In this document: positions 51,151 to 59,053 of the stretch, piece after piece
Numbering within the stretch: the stretch's first letter is position 1
Layout of the letters: every line of letters begins with the position of its first letter
DNA from: Gammaproteobacteria bacterium
GTDB taxonomy: Bacteria > Pseudomonadota > Gammaproteobacteria > Steroidobacterales > Steroidobacteraceae
NCBI GenBank assembly: GCA_003137095.1
Contig: PLET01000063.1
Coordinates: 27,782-91,781, forward strand
Direction: 5' to 3'
Length of the DNA stretch: 64,000 nucleotides
Notes under the pieces: model-generated
Database searches by the model: none
What the model was told of the DNA's origin: nothing
What the model saw: the letters and a program-made list of their open reading frames with translations, nothing else
Translations under genes and position numbers: made by a program

Positions 51151-53940
51151 TCAGTCCAGGGGGTTGCCGTCGGCGTCGATTCGGTGAACCTCCCCCGGAT
51201 GTAATGCGCGGATGCCGCGCTCGATCTTGTCCACGTCCCCCACCACGATCCACAGCAGCCGGTCCGGCTGGATCAGGCGCCGCGCGAGCTCATTGGCCTG
51301 ATCGGCGGTGACGGCGAGCGCCCTTGCGGTCAGGGTGCCGTAGTAGTCGTCGGCGAGCTTGAACTGCAGGATGGTGGCATAGCGATCGGCGAGCTGTTGC
51401 GCGGTTTCGAAGGCGCCGGGCATACCGAGCGTCTGCAACGATTGCACGTTCTGCAGCTCCTCACGCGTGATGGGCCTGGCGCCGGCGATGCCGCGGAATT
51501 CGCCGATCATCTCCTGCAGCGAGTCGCGCGTCTTGTCGGTCTGCACGGATGCGATCATCAGCAGCGGCCGCTTCCCGACGGCATCCACCATCTGGCTGTG
51601 CACACCGTAGGACCAGTGCTTGTCCTCGCGCAAATTCATGTTGGCCCTCGAACTGAAGGTGGCGCCGAGCACGCCGTTCACGAGCTCGAGCACGAGCGCG
51701 TCCGGGTCGTTGCGCGGCGGCACGAGCTGTGCGCCGAGGATGACGCTTTGCTGCGCGCCCGGACGGTCGACGAGATAGATCCCGGGGTGCGGCCCGCTCA
51801 CCGCCGCGATGTCCTTGTGCGGGATCCTCCGGGGACGCCAGCCGGCGAACAGCTGCTCCAGCCGCGGGATGATTTGCGCCAGGGTGGTGTCGCCCACGAT
51901 GAGCAGGGTGGCGTTATTGGGCGTGAACCAGGTCCGATGGAAGGCGATCAAATCATCGCGGGTCATGCGCTGCAGCGCCGCCTCCGTGCCGAGTCCGGAC
52001 GGCGCCGATGCATAGGCATGACCCCTGCCGTAGAGCAGGGCCGGCGCGACCCGTAGGGCGATCGCCTGCGGGGTGGCCTTTTCCCGGCGGATCGCCGCGA
52101 GCCGCTCCTTTTTCAGGCGCTCGAAGTCCGGCTGCGAAAAGGCCGGGTGCAGCAGCAGATCCGCGTAGATATCCAGGCCCTCATCGAGCGTGGCGCGCAG
52201 CACGCTGAGCTTGGCAAAGGCGCCATCGAGGTTGCCGGCGGTGCTGAACCGGGCGTCGATGGCCTCGAGCTCCTCGCCGACCCGGAGTGAACTGCGCGTC
52301 GCGGTGCCCTCCTCGAGCATGCGCAGCGCAAAACCTTCCGCGCCCGGCAATTGCGGCGGATCCGCGGCTAAGCCCGCGTCCAGCAGCAGTGAAAAATCCA
52401 CCACCGGAACGCCGTGCCGTTCGGCCAGCACGATTTTCAGACCGTTCGACAGCTCGGCTCGCTGCATCGGCGGCAGCTCGAGCCGCTGCGCCGGGCCGGC
52501 GCCGGGTTCATGACTGCGGTCCAGCGGCGCGGTGGTCGAGTAATCGGCGGGATAGGGGTGCACTTCCAGGATGTAGTCGCCGTCCGACAACCAGGCGGCG
52601 GCAGTGGCCTTGACGCCCGCCGCAGTGGCCGCCTTGACGCCTTGCAGATAGCGCCGGTAGCACTGCGGGTCGCCGGTGAAGGTCGCGCAGCGCGCGAGCA
52701 CGTCGCTCTTGCCGCCGAAGCCGCCGATGCGTTCGGCGGCGCGCACGAAATCCCCGATGAGGTTGGTCTTGGCGATCCGCAGCTCAGCCTCGGTCGGGCC
52801 GTCCTTGAGAAAGCGCCGCAGCTCCTGGTCGGCGGCCAGCTCCACCTTGCGCAGATCACCACCGGGCACCGCCGTGAGCGTCAGATCGAAGCGGCCGCCG
52901 ATTTCCCCGCCGACGGCGGCCGCGGTCACGGAGGTGGCGATCTGATCGCGGTACACCAGGCGCTTGTACAGCCGGGACGTCTTGCCGCCGGCGATGATGT
53001 AGGCGGCGATGTCGAGTTGCGGCTCCTCGGGGCTGAATGCCTGGGGGATGTTCCACACGCGGTACAGGCGCGCCTGCGGCACGCGGTCCTGGACCGTGCC
53101 GCGGCGGCTGCCGGTGCGCCGGGCGATCCACACCGACTGCCGGGCGAGAGGCGGACCCGCGGGAATCTCGCCGTAGTATTTCTCGACCTTCTCGAGGGCC
53201 GCCGCCGGAGTGATGTCGCCGGCGAGCACCAGCACCACATTGTTGGGCCCGTAGTTGGTCTTGAACCAATCCTGCACGTCCTGCATGGACGCCGCGTTCA
53301 GATCCTCCATGGAGCCGATGGTGGTCCAGGAGTACGGATGGCCGGGGGGGTAGGAATTCTCCGTGAGCAGCTGGCGGGTCACGCCGTAGGGCTGGTTCTC
53401 GCCCTGGCGCTTTTCGTTCTGAACCACGCCGCGCTGCAGATCGAGCTTCTTCTGGTCGAGCACGCCGAGCAGGTGCGCCATGCGATCGCTCTCCGCGAAC
53501 AGCGCGGTGTCCAGCATGGAGGCCGGCACATTCTCGAAATAATTGGTGCGATCGGAATTGGTGGTGCCGTTCAAGTCGGTCGCGCCGATGCGCTCCATCG
53601 CATTGATGTAGTTTTGATCGAAATTCGCACTGCCGCTGAACATCAGGTGCTCGAACAGATGCGCAAAGCCGGTCTTGCCGGGCTTCTCGTTCTTCGAGCC
53701 CACGTGGTACCAGGTGTTGACCGCGACGAGGGGTGCCTTGTGGTCCTCGTGCACCAGCAGCACCAGGCCGTTCTTCAGGACGAAACGAGTGCAGGCGATG
53801 TCCGGGATGTCGACGTGCACGCCGTCCGCGGCCGCCGGACGGGGTGCCGCAGCCGCGGGCGCCGGTGCGGCGGCCAGCGCGGCAACGCCCAGCGCGGCAT
53901 CGCAGAGAAGCGCAGGCAACAGCCAGTGCAGGATTTTCAT
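51151..53940 (-). CDS. Secreted M16 family zinc metallopeptidase
   Basis: 929 residues with a signal peptide and Ala/Pro-rich linker. The first M16 domain carries GFAHLFEHLMFSGS, the inverted HxxEH zinc site, and the downstream Glu in VVQNEKRQ. The second half (about residue 500 on) is a second M16 pair without the zinc motif, as normal for the fused PqqL/pitrilysin-like form. It would degrade peptides in the periplasm. It lies 33 bases after the receiver gene on the same strand and may be co-transcribed with the two-component genes. Confidence 0.87.
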   Translation of the reverse strand: MKILHWLLPALLCDAALGVAALAAAPAPAAAAPRPAAADGVHVDIPDIACTRFVLKNGLVLLVHEDHKAPLVAVNTWYHVGSKNEKPGKTGFAHLFEHLMFSGSANFDQNYINAMERIGATDLNGTTNSDRTNYFENVPASMLDTALFAESDRMAHLLGVLDQKKLDLQRGVVQNEKRQGENQPYGVTRQLLTENSYPPGHPYSWTTIGSMEDLNAASMQDVQDWFKTNYGPNNVVLVLAGDITPAAALEKVEKYYGEIPAGPPLARQSVWIARRTGSRRGTVQDRVPQARLYRVWNIPQAFSPEEPQLDIAAYIIAGGKTSRLYKRLVYRDQIATSVTAAAVGGEIGGRFDLTLTAVPGGDLRKVELAADQELRRFLKDGPTEAELRIAKTNLIGDFVRAAERIGGFGGKSDVLARCATFTGDPQCYRRYLQGVKAATAAGVKATAAAWLSDGDYILEVHPYPADYSTTAPLDRSHEPGAGPAQRLELPPMQRAELSNGLKIVLAERHGVPVVDFSLLLDAGLAADPPQLPGAEGFALRMLEEGTATRSSLRVGEELEAIDARFSTAGNLDGAFAKLSVLRATLDEGLDIYADLLLHPAFSQPDFERLKKERLAAIRREKATPQAIALRVAPALLYGRGHAYASAPSGLGTEAALQRMTRDDLIAFHRTWFTPNNATLLIVGDTTLAQIIPRLEQLFAGWRPRRIPHKDIAAVSGPHPGIYLVDRPGAQQSVILGAQLVPPRNDPDALVLELVNGVLGATFSSRANMNLREDKHWSYGVHSQMVDAVGKRPLLMIASVQTDKTRDSLQEMIGEFRGIAGARPITREELQNVQSLQTLGMPGAFETAQQLADRYATILQFKLADDYYGTLTARALAVTADQANELARRLIQPDRLLWIVVGDVDKIERGIRALHPGEVHRIDADGNPLD

Positions 53941-53973
53941 GTGAGCATCCGGGGCGATGATTGACTCGCGGGA

Positions 53974-54351
53974 TTATTTCACAACGGCGCCGTCGCCCGG
54001 CTCGGGTGTGCAACCCGCCAGCGATTCCCGAACGGCGGCGAGCAGCATGTCCGGCGCAAACGGCTTGCGCAGCACCCGGAACTCGCCCGTATCGAGGTCC
54101 GCGAATCCGGTCTGCAGCAGGATGGCCAGGGACGGATGGCGCTGCCGCGTCCACCGGGCGAGGTCCAGGCCGCTCAACTGGCCGGGCATCCGAATGTCGC
54201 TGAGCAGCAGATCGGGCCGCAGTCCACCCTCGAAGATCGTCATCGCCTGATCGGCGGTCTCGGCGACGGTGACGCGCAGCCCGGCATCGGTGAGCACCTG
54301 TTCCAGCATGCGCCTGAGCAGGGCATGGTCCTCGACCAGCAGCACGTGCAT
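53974..54351 (-). CDS. Stand-alone response-regulator receiver
   Basis: 125 residues, a single CheY-like receiver domain. VEDHA (acidic pocket), LLLSDIRMPG with phosphoacceptor Asp52, QTGF with Thr81 and VLRKPF with Lys96 are all present. There is no output domain. The ATG at 54351 overlaps the stop of the histidine kinase (TGATG), so the kinase is almost surely its partner. Confidence 0.85.
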   Translation of the reverse strand: MHVLLVEDHALLRRMLEQVLTDAGLRVTVAETADQAMTIFEGGLRPDLLLSDIRMPGQLSGLDLARWTRQRHPSLAILLQTGFADLDTGEFRVLRKPFAPDMLLAAVRESLAGCTPEPGDGAVVK

Positions 54352-56450
54352 CAGCTCACCATGGCGGGCAGCCACAGCGAGACGGTGGTCCCGCGATGCA
54401 GTACGCTGCTGACGGACAGTGCGCCGCCGGACTGGGTCGCGAAGCCGTCGACCATGCTGAGGCCGAGGCCGGAGCCGCGGCCCACCGGCTTCGTGGTGAA
54501 GAACGGCTCGATGGCACGCGCCAGGATGTCCGAGGCCATGCCGCAGCCGTCGTCCACCACATCGAGGCGCACCCGGCGCCCGGAATCGTTGCAGACGCGG
54601 ATCAGGATCTTGCCGCCGCTGATCATGGCGTCGCGGGCGTTGGTCACCAGGTTCAGCAGCGCGGCGGAGAGCTGGCGGGGGTCAGCCCAGGCCACCGGCT
54701 CGGGCTCCTCGACCTCGATGTAGAGGCCGGCGGCGCTGCCGACCGTGCGCTCCAACAGCGGCCGCAAATCGGCCAGACAGGCGCCGAGGCGCACGGCCTC
54801 GGGAACCAGATTCTGCTGCCGGGCAAAGCTCAGCAGCTGCGAGGTGATGTCGGCACAGATCTCGCTCGAGCGGCGCGCCTGGCTCACGAGGTCGCAGGCG
54901 ACGCTGTCCTCGGCCACCGATGCGCGCCGGCCCAGCAGCCACAGCGCCTGCAGCATCACGGACAGCAGATTATTGAAATCGTGCGCAATGCCGCCGGTGA
55001 GGCGGCCGACGGCGGCCAGCTGCTGTTCGGCCGCCTTGCGTGCATCGACCGCGAGCTTGCGCCGGCTCCACATCCGGGTGGCGAACAGCACCGTGACCAC
55101 GGCCAGAACGGCCGCGCCGATCACGGCGTTTCTGATGAATGCCTGGCGGGAAATGGTGAGCTCGGCGGCCTGCATTTCGGCGCGGCTGCGCGCCAGCTCC
55201 TCGTCCTTGAAGCTGGTCTCGAATTTCACGTGCAGCAGCGCCAGCTGTTCGGCGCTGCGCGCGGAACGGTCCGCCTCCAGCGCATCCAGACAGTAATTCT
55301 CGTCGCGCGCCGCGGCGGCCACGTCGCCGATCCGGGTGAGCGCCTGCGCCCGGAGCCTGTGAAACCGCCAGCGCATGCGCGGCGGAAAGTCGACGCCGTC
55401 GTCGCCCAGCGCCCGATCCCACAAGCCCACCGCCTCGGCGGGGTGTCCGCCACGGAAGGCGATCTCCCCCAGCGCGCCGAGCATCATCTTCACGCCTTCC
55501 GGATCGTCGGTGGCCCGGGTGCGCTCATAGGCCTCCCGGCAAACGGCGGAGGCGTCCATGCGGCGCGTATCGCGCGAGGCCGTGACGCACAGCTCCTGCC
55601 AGGCGAACACCACCTCCAGGGGCAGTGCGGCGGACTCCAGGAGCGCGCGCGCCCTCAGGAAATCGTCCGCGGCGTGTACATAGTCGTCCTGACTGAGGTT
55701 GATGTCGCCGCGCAGAAAAAACGCATCGGCGAGCCGCAAGGGGCCGCGCGACGCCGAGTAAAAGCCGATCGCCTCGTCCGCCAGCTCGTGGGCGTCGGTG
55801 TACAGATCATATTTGGCATACAGCCGGGCGAGCATCTGGCCGGCGAGCAGCCGCACCTCGGCTCGGCCGAGGTTGCGCGCAAGCTGATAGGCGCGCATGA
55901 AATCCTCCGCCGCGCCCACGTTCTGTCCGGCGCGAAAGCGCAACGAACCGCGGTAGTACAGCACGCAGGCGAGGTCCGGCACGTCACCGAGGCTCTCCGC
56001 GGAGTCCGGGCCGAATTCGATCATTGCCCGGTCGAGATGCCCCTGCTCCTTGAGCAGCAGGCTGGCGGTGAGCCGCAGGCGGCGTCGCAGCAGGGCATCG
56101 TCGGCCGGCGTCAGCGCCTGCACGCCGGCCTCGACGGCGCTGCGGGCCGCGTCGACATTTCCGATGCTCTCCAGCGCATCGGCGCGCATGGCATATAGGT
56201 GGGCCCTGCTCGGCCGGCCGGTGCCGCGCGCGGGTGCCGAGAGCTGCGCGTCGATCAGCGCGATGGCCGCCTGCGGATCGTGCTCGATCCGCTCCGCGAA
56301 AGGCGCGTCCTTTCCCAGCAAGTCGGCATAGCAGCCCGCGCGCGCCGGCGGCGCGAGACCCGGCAGCAGCCAGACGCACAGCAGCATCACGGCACACGGG
56401 GTCCGTGCTGGGCGCGGCAGGCACCGTATTGGCCTTCCAAAGGTCCACAT
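54351..56450 (-). CDS. Histidine kinase with periplasmic TPR-type sensor
   Basis: 699 residues. A signal/anchor at the N-terminus, then ~380 residues of helical repeats of TPR type (LACVLYYRGSLRFRAGQNVGAAEDF and similar), a membrane span (NAVIGAAVLAVVTVLFATRMW) and a kinase core: IAHDFNNLLSVM (phospho-His), LNLVTNARDAM (N box), DDGCGMA and GSGLGLSMVDGF (G boxes). It has no receiver of its own. ATG at 56450 chosen because the signal begins there; an earlier ATG is at 56483. Divergent from the gene at 56618. Confidence 0.83.
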   Translation of the reverse strand: MWTFGRPIRCLPRPARTPCAVMLLCVWLLPGLAPPARAGCYADLLGKDAPFAERIEHDPQAAIALIDAQLSAPARGTGRPSRAHLYAMRADALESIGNVDAARSAVEAGVQALTPADDALLRRRLRLTASLLLKEQGHLDRAMIEFGPDSAESLGDVPDLACVLYYRGSLRFRAGQNVGAAEDFMRAYQLARNLGRAEVRLLAGQMLARLYAKYDLYTDAHELADEAIGFYSASRGPLRLADAFFLRGDINLSQDDYVHAADDFLRARALLESAALPLEVVFAWQELCVTASRDTRRMDASAVCREAYERTRATDDPEGVKMMLGALGEIAFRGGHPAEAVGLWDRALGDDGVDFPPRMRWRFHRLRAQALTRIGDVAAAARDENYCLDALEADRSARSAEQLALLHVKFETSFKDEELARSRAEMQAAELTISRQAFIRNAVIGAAVLAVVTVLFATRMWSRRKLAVDARKAAEQQLAAVGRLTGGIAHDFNNLLSVMLQALWLLGRRASVAEDSVACDLVSQARRSSEICADITSQLLSFARQQNLVPEAVRLGACLADLRPLLERTVGSAAGLYIEVEEPEPVAWADPRQLSAALLNLVTNARDAMISGGKILIRVCNDSGRRVRLDVVDDGCGMASDILARAIEPFFTTKPVGRGSGLGLSMVDGFATQSGGALSVSSVLHRGTTVSLWLPAMVS

Positions 56451-56617
56451 AGCGTGGCGAGCTTTTGTTCGTATTGTTGGCATTAGAATAAGCCGGAAGC
56501 CGGTCCGGCGCACCCGGGTCGGGGGCATGCCCCACAACAGGGCGCGGGCAGCGGGTCAACCAGCGGGCTCTCCGGCCGTTAGTCGGGTACGTTAGCAACC
56601 AGAAGGAAAAACCGTCC

Positions 56618-56962
56618 ATGAAATCCATTGCACTCGTGCGGCCCGCACTCCTGGCGCTCGCCGCCACGGCAACCCTGCTCGGCGGCTGCGTGGTGAGCGG
56701 CTCCGTCGGGATTCCCGCACCGAGGTTGTATGTGGGCGTCGTCAGCGAGGCGCCGCCGCCGCCGCAGGTGGAGGTCATCGGCGTGCCGCCGCAGCCGGGC
56801 TATGTGTGGCTCGGGGGCTATTGGAACTGGGTGGGCGGCCGCCATGTGTGGGTCGGGGGCCATTGGGAAGCGCCCCGTGCCGGCTATCGCTGGGTGCCGC
56901 ATGAGTGGGTGCATGCCGGTGGCGGCTGGCGCCTGCGGGAAGGTCACTGGGCACGACGCTGA
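56618..56962 (+). CDS. Small YXWGXW repeat lipoprotein
   Basis: 114 residues with a lipobox LLGGC. The mature part is a Pro-rich segment (SEAPPPPQVEVIG) followed by GYVWLGGYWNWVGGRHVWVGGHWEAP, the YXWGXW-type repeats, and GWRLREGHW. It is the short counterpart of the protein at 6963, without the charged C-terminal helix. AGAAGGAA lies 9 bases before the ATG. Probably surface or periplasmic; function unknown. Confidence 0.82.
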   Translation: MKSIALVRPALLALAATATLLGGCVVSGSVGIPAPRLYVGVVSEAPPPPQVEVIGVPPQPGYVWLGGYWNWVGGRHVWVGGHWEAPRAGYRWVPHEWVHAGGGWRLREGHWARR

Positions 56963-57035
56963 ACCGGCTGAGAAGCCGGTCACAGTTGGCGCCGCACGGC
57001 CTCAAGCGCGGCGGATCCGTGCCGATTCGAGGTTG

Positions 57036-57479
57036 ATGCAGCGACGACATGGCGGCGGATTCACGCTGATCGAACTGGTGGTCGTCGTCACCATCCTGAC
57101 CGTGCTCGCAGCATTCGCGCTACCGCGTTTCTCGCTGCTCGACAGCCAGGCGCGCAGTTCCGCGGTCACGTCACTCGCCGGCAGCCTGTACGGCGCCTCG
57201 GCGCTGGCCTTTGCCCAGTACGACAGCCTTGGGACGGCGCCGACCCAGGTGACCCTGGACGGCGTCACGGTGACCCTGGTCAACGGCTACCCGGACGTGA
57301 ACGGCATCGTGAGCGCCGTGCAAGATGCGTCCGGGTTCTCGACCACGGCAAGCGCCACCACCGTCACCTTCAGCACGAATTCCGCCCCGACGCCGGCCAA
57401 TTGCTCGGTCGCGTACACGGTATCGCCGGCGATCGGCACCGCGCCGACCATCGCCGCACCCATCACCAGCGGCTGCTGA
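57036..57479 (+). CDS. Type II pseudopilin-like protein
   Basis: 147 residues. MQRRHGGGFTLIELVVVVTILTVLAAFALPRF is a prepilin peptidase site (G|FTLIE) with the N-terminal pilin helix. The mature globular part is short and ends with Cys residues (PANCSVAY...ITSGC) that may form a disulfide loop, as in type IV pilins and minor pseudopilins. No secretion-system genes are nearby. The start is the ATG at 57036; GAGG lies just upstream. Confidence 0.82.
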   Translation: MQRRHGGGFTLIELVVVVTILTVLAAFALPRFSLLDSQARSSAVTSLAGSLYGASALAFAQYDSLGTAPTQVTLDGVTVTLVNGYPDVNGIVSAVQDASGFSTTASATTVTFSTNSAPTPANCSVAYTVSPAIGTAPTIAAPITSGC

Positions 57480-57630
57480 GGTCCGGCACGCAGCCGCGTT
57501 GAGGGAGCGCTTCCAAGGAGGCGGCGGCCACGACATAGCGGTCGCGGCGCGCCGGCGGGTGATGCAGCGGCACCGGGTGGTGGATTTGATGACCCACGTC
57601 GATCCCTTCCATCGCCCCGATCTCGATCAT
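57463..57630 (-). CDS. Possible small His-rich protein (uncertain)
   Basis: A 55-residue frame whose ATG (57630) overlaps the MFS stop (ATGA). It contains GHQIHHPVPLHHPPARRDRY, so seven of its residues are His. It ends 17 bases inside the 3' end of the pseudopilin gene on the other strand. Coupling and position support it weakly; I do not recognise it, and it may be chance. Confidence 0.25.
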   Translation of the reverse strand: MIEIGAMEGIDVGHQIHHPVPLHHPPARRDRYVVAAASLEALPQRGCVPDLSSRW

Positions 57631-59003
57631 GAGCGTTCCGCCGCAGCGTGACCGCGGCGCAGCCGCAGCGACAGCAGCAGCGCGGCCAGCATGACGATCG
57701 CGACCGCGCGGTAGGCCGCGGCGAAGCCCGCCACGCCGCCGCCGAAGTCGGCGATCGCACTGACCGCCGCCGCCGCCAGCAGCGTGCCGATCGCATTGCA
57801 AATGTTGACGAGTCCCTGGGCGGCCGCGCGCAGTCCGAGCGGCGCCTCGTCGAGCGCGATCGAGCGCAGCGCGCCGCCCACGGCGATGCCGAGGCCGAGG
57901 CCGACGGGTACGGAACCGGCGAGGAACGCGGGCAGTCCGTAGCCGGTGACCGACAGGGCGGCATAGCCGAGGGCCAGCAGCGCGAAGCCCGCGAGCAGCA
58001 ATCCGCGCGCACCCATGCGGTTCAGCAGCCGGCCGGCGCCGGCCGAACCCAGCATCGATGAGACCACCAGCGGCAGCAGCACGAAACCCACGCGGCTGGG
58101 CGGCACGGCATAGGCGGCCGTCGCGATCGAGGCGACGAAGATGACGCTGCCCATGCCGAAACCGACGCCGAGCGACAGCCAATAGGCGGTGGCCAGCTGC
58201 CGATTCGCGAACAGTCGCAAGGGGATCAGGGCCTGCCGGGCGCGACCTTCGACCCCGATCAGCAGCCCGAGCAGCGCGCCGACGCCGCCGAGCAGCCAGG
58301 GCCACAGCCGGATCCCCGTCAGTTCATCCGCGATGCGCGTGATGCCGAGCACCAGGCAGCCGAGCAGCAGGAATGCCACCGCGATGCCCGGCCAATCGAG
58401 CGGCGGCTGCATGGCGCGCCGGTGCGGGCGCGGCAGGACGCGCGCCCCGAGCACGAGGACCAGGCCGGCAATGGGCAGGTTGAGCAGAAAAATCCAGCGC
58501 CAATTGAGCGTCACCAACAGCACGGCGGCGAGCGGCGGGCCGAGCACGAAGGCCATGCCGTAGGTGGCGCCGATCAAACCCAGCGCCTTGCCGCGTTCCT
58601 GCGGCGGGAACGCGTCGCCCACCACGGCGCTCGCGGTCGGCGTGATGCCGCCGGCGCCGACGCCCTGGATCGCGCGGCTGGCGATGACCATCCAAAAGCG
58701 CGGCGACAGGGCGATCAGCAGGGATCCGACCGCGAAGCAGGCCACGCTCGCCAGGTAGATCGGCCGCCGGCCGAGACGGTCGCTCAGATCGGCCATCACG
58801 GCCGTGCTGCACAGGGAGAACAGGATGAACGCGCTCATCACCAGGCCGACTTCGCGATTGTCGACCCCGAAGGCCGCGCGCAGCGCCGGTATGGCCGGGC
58901 CGATCACCGCCGTGTCGAGCGCCGCCATGAATACGCCGATGAACAACACCGGCATGAGGCGGCGCGACGCGGAGCGGTCGACCGCGATGGAATCTGCAGA
59001 CAT
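57627..59003 (-). CDS. MFS transporter downstream of the TPP-controlled receptor
   Basis: 458 residues, with fourteen or so membrane spans. FMAALDTAVIGPAIPALRAAFGV and MADLSDRLGRRPIYLASVACFAVGS are typical of the DHA2/EmrB-QacA-like group. RAIQGVGAGGITPTASAVVGDAFPP follows as motif C-like. It starts 51 bases after the TonB-receptor stop on the same strand with no visible terminator, so it is probably in the same TPP-regulated transcript. That suggests an inner-membrane carrier for thiamine or a precursor, though the family is usually associated with drug export. Confidence 0.8.
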   Translation of the reverse strand: MSADSIAVDRSASRRLMPVLFIGVFMAALDTAVIGPAIPALRAAFGVDNREVGLVMSAFILFSLCSTAVMADLSDRLGRRPIYLASVACFAVGSLLIALSPRFWMVIASRAIQGVGAGGITPTASAVVGDAFPPQERGKALGLIGATYGMAFVLGPPLAAVLLVTLNWRWIFLLNLPIAGLVLVLGARVLPRPHRRAMQPPLDWPGIAVAFLLLGCLVLGITRIADELTGIRLWPWLLGGVGALLGLLIGVEGRARQALIPLRLFANRQLATAYWLSLGVGFGMGSVIFVASIATAAYAVPPSRVGFVLLPLVVSSMLGSAGAGRLLNRMGARGLLLAGFALLALGYAALSVTGYGLPAFLAGSVPVGLGLGIAVGGALRSIALDEAPLGLRAAAQGLVNICNAIGTLLAAAAVSAIADFGGGVAGFAAAYRAVAIVMLAALLLSLRLRRGHAAAERS

Positions 59004-59053
59004 GGGATCTCCGCGACGCCGGCCGCCGGCGCCGGACGCTGCAAAGCCCAAAA

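Noticed and set aside
54396..56198. Long plus frame of 600 codons
   Set aside because: Antisense to the histidine kinase, which has a complete kinase core.
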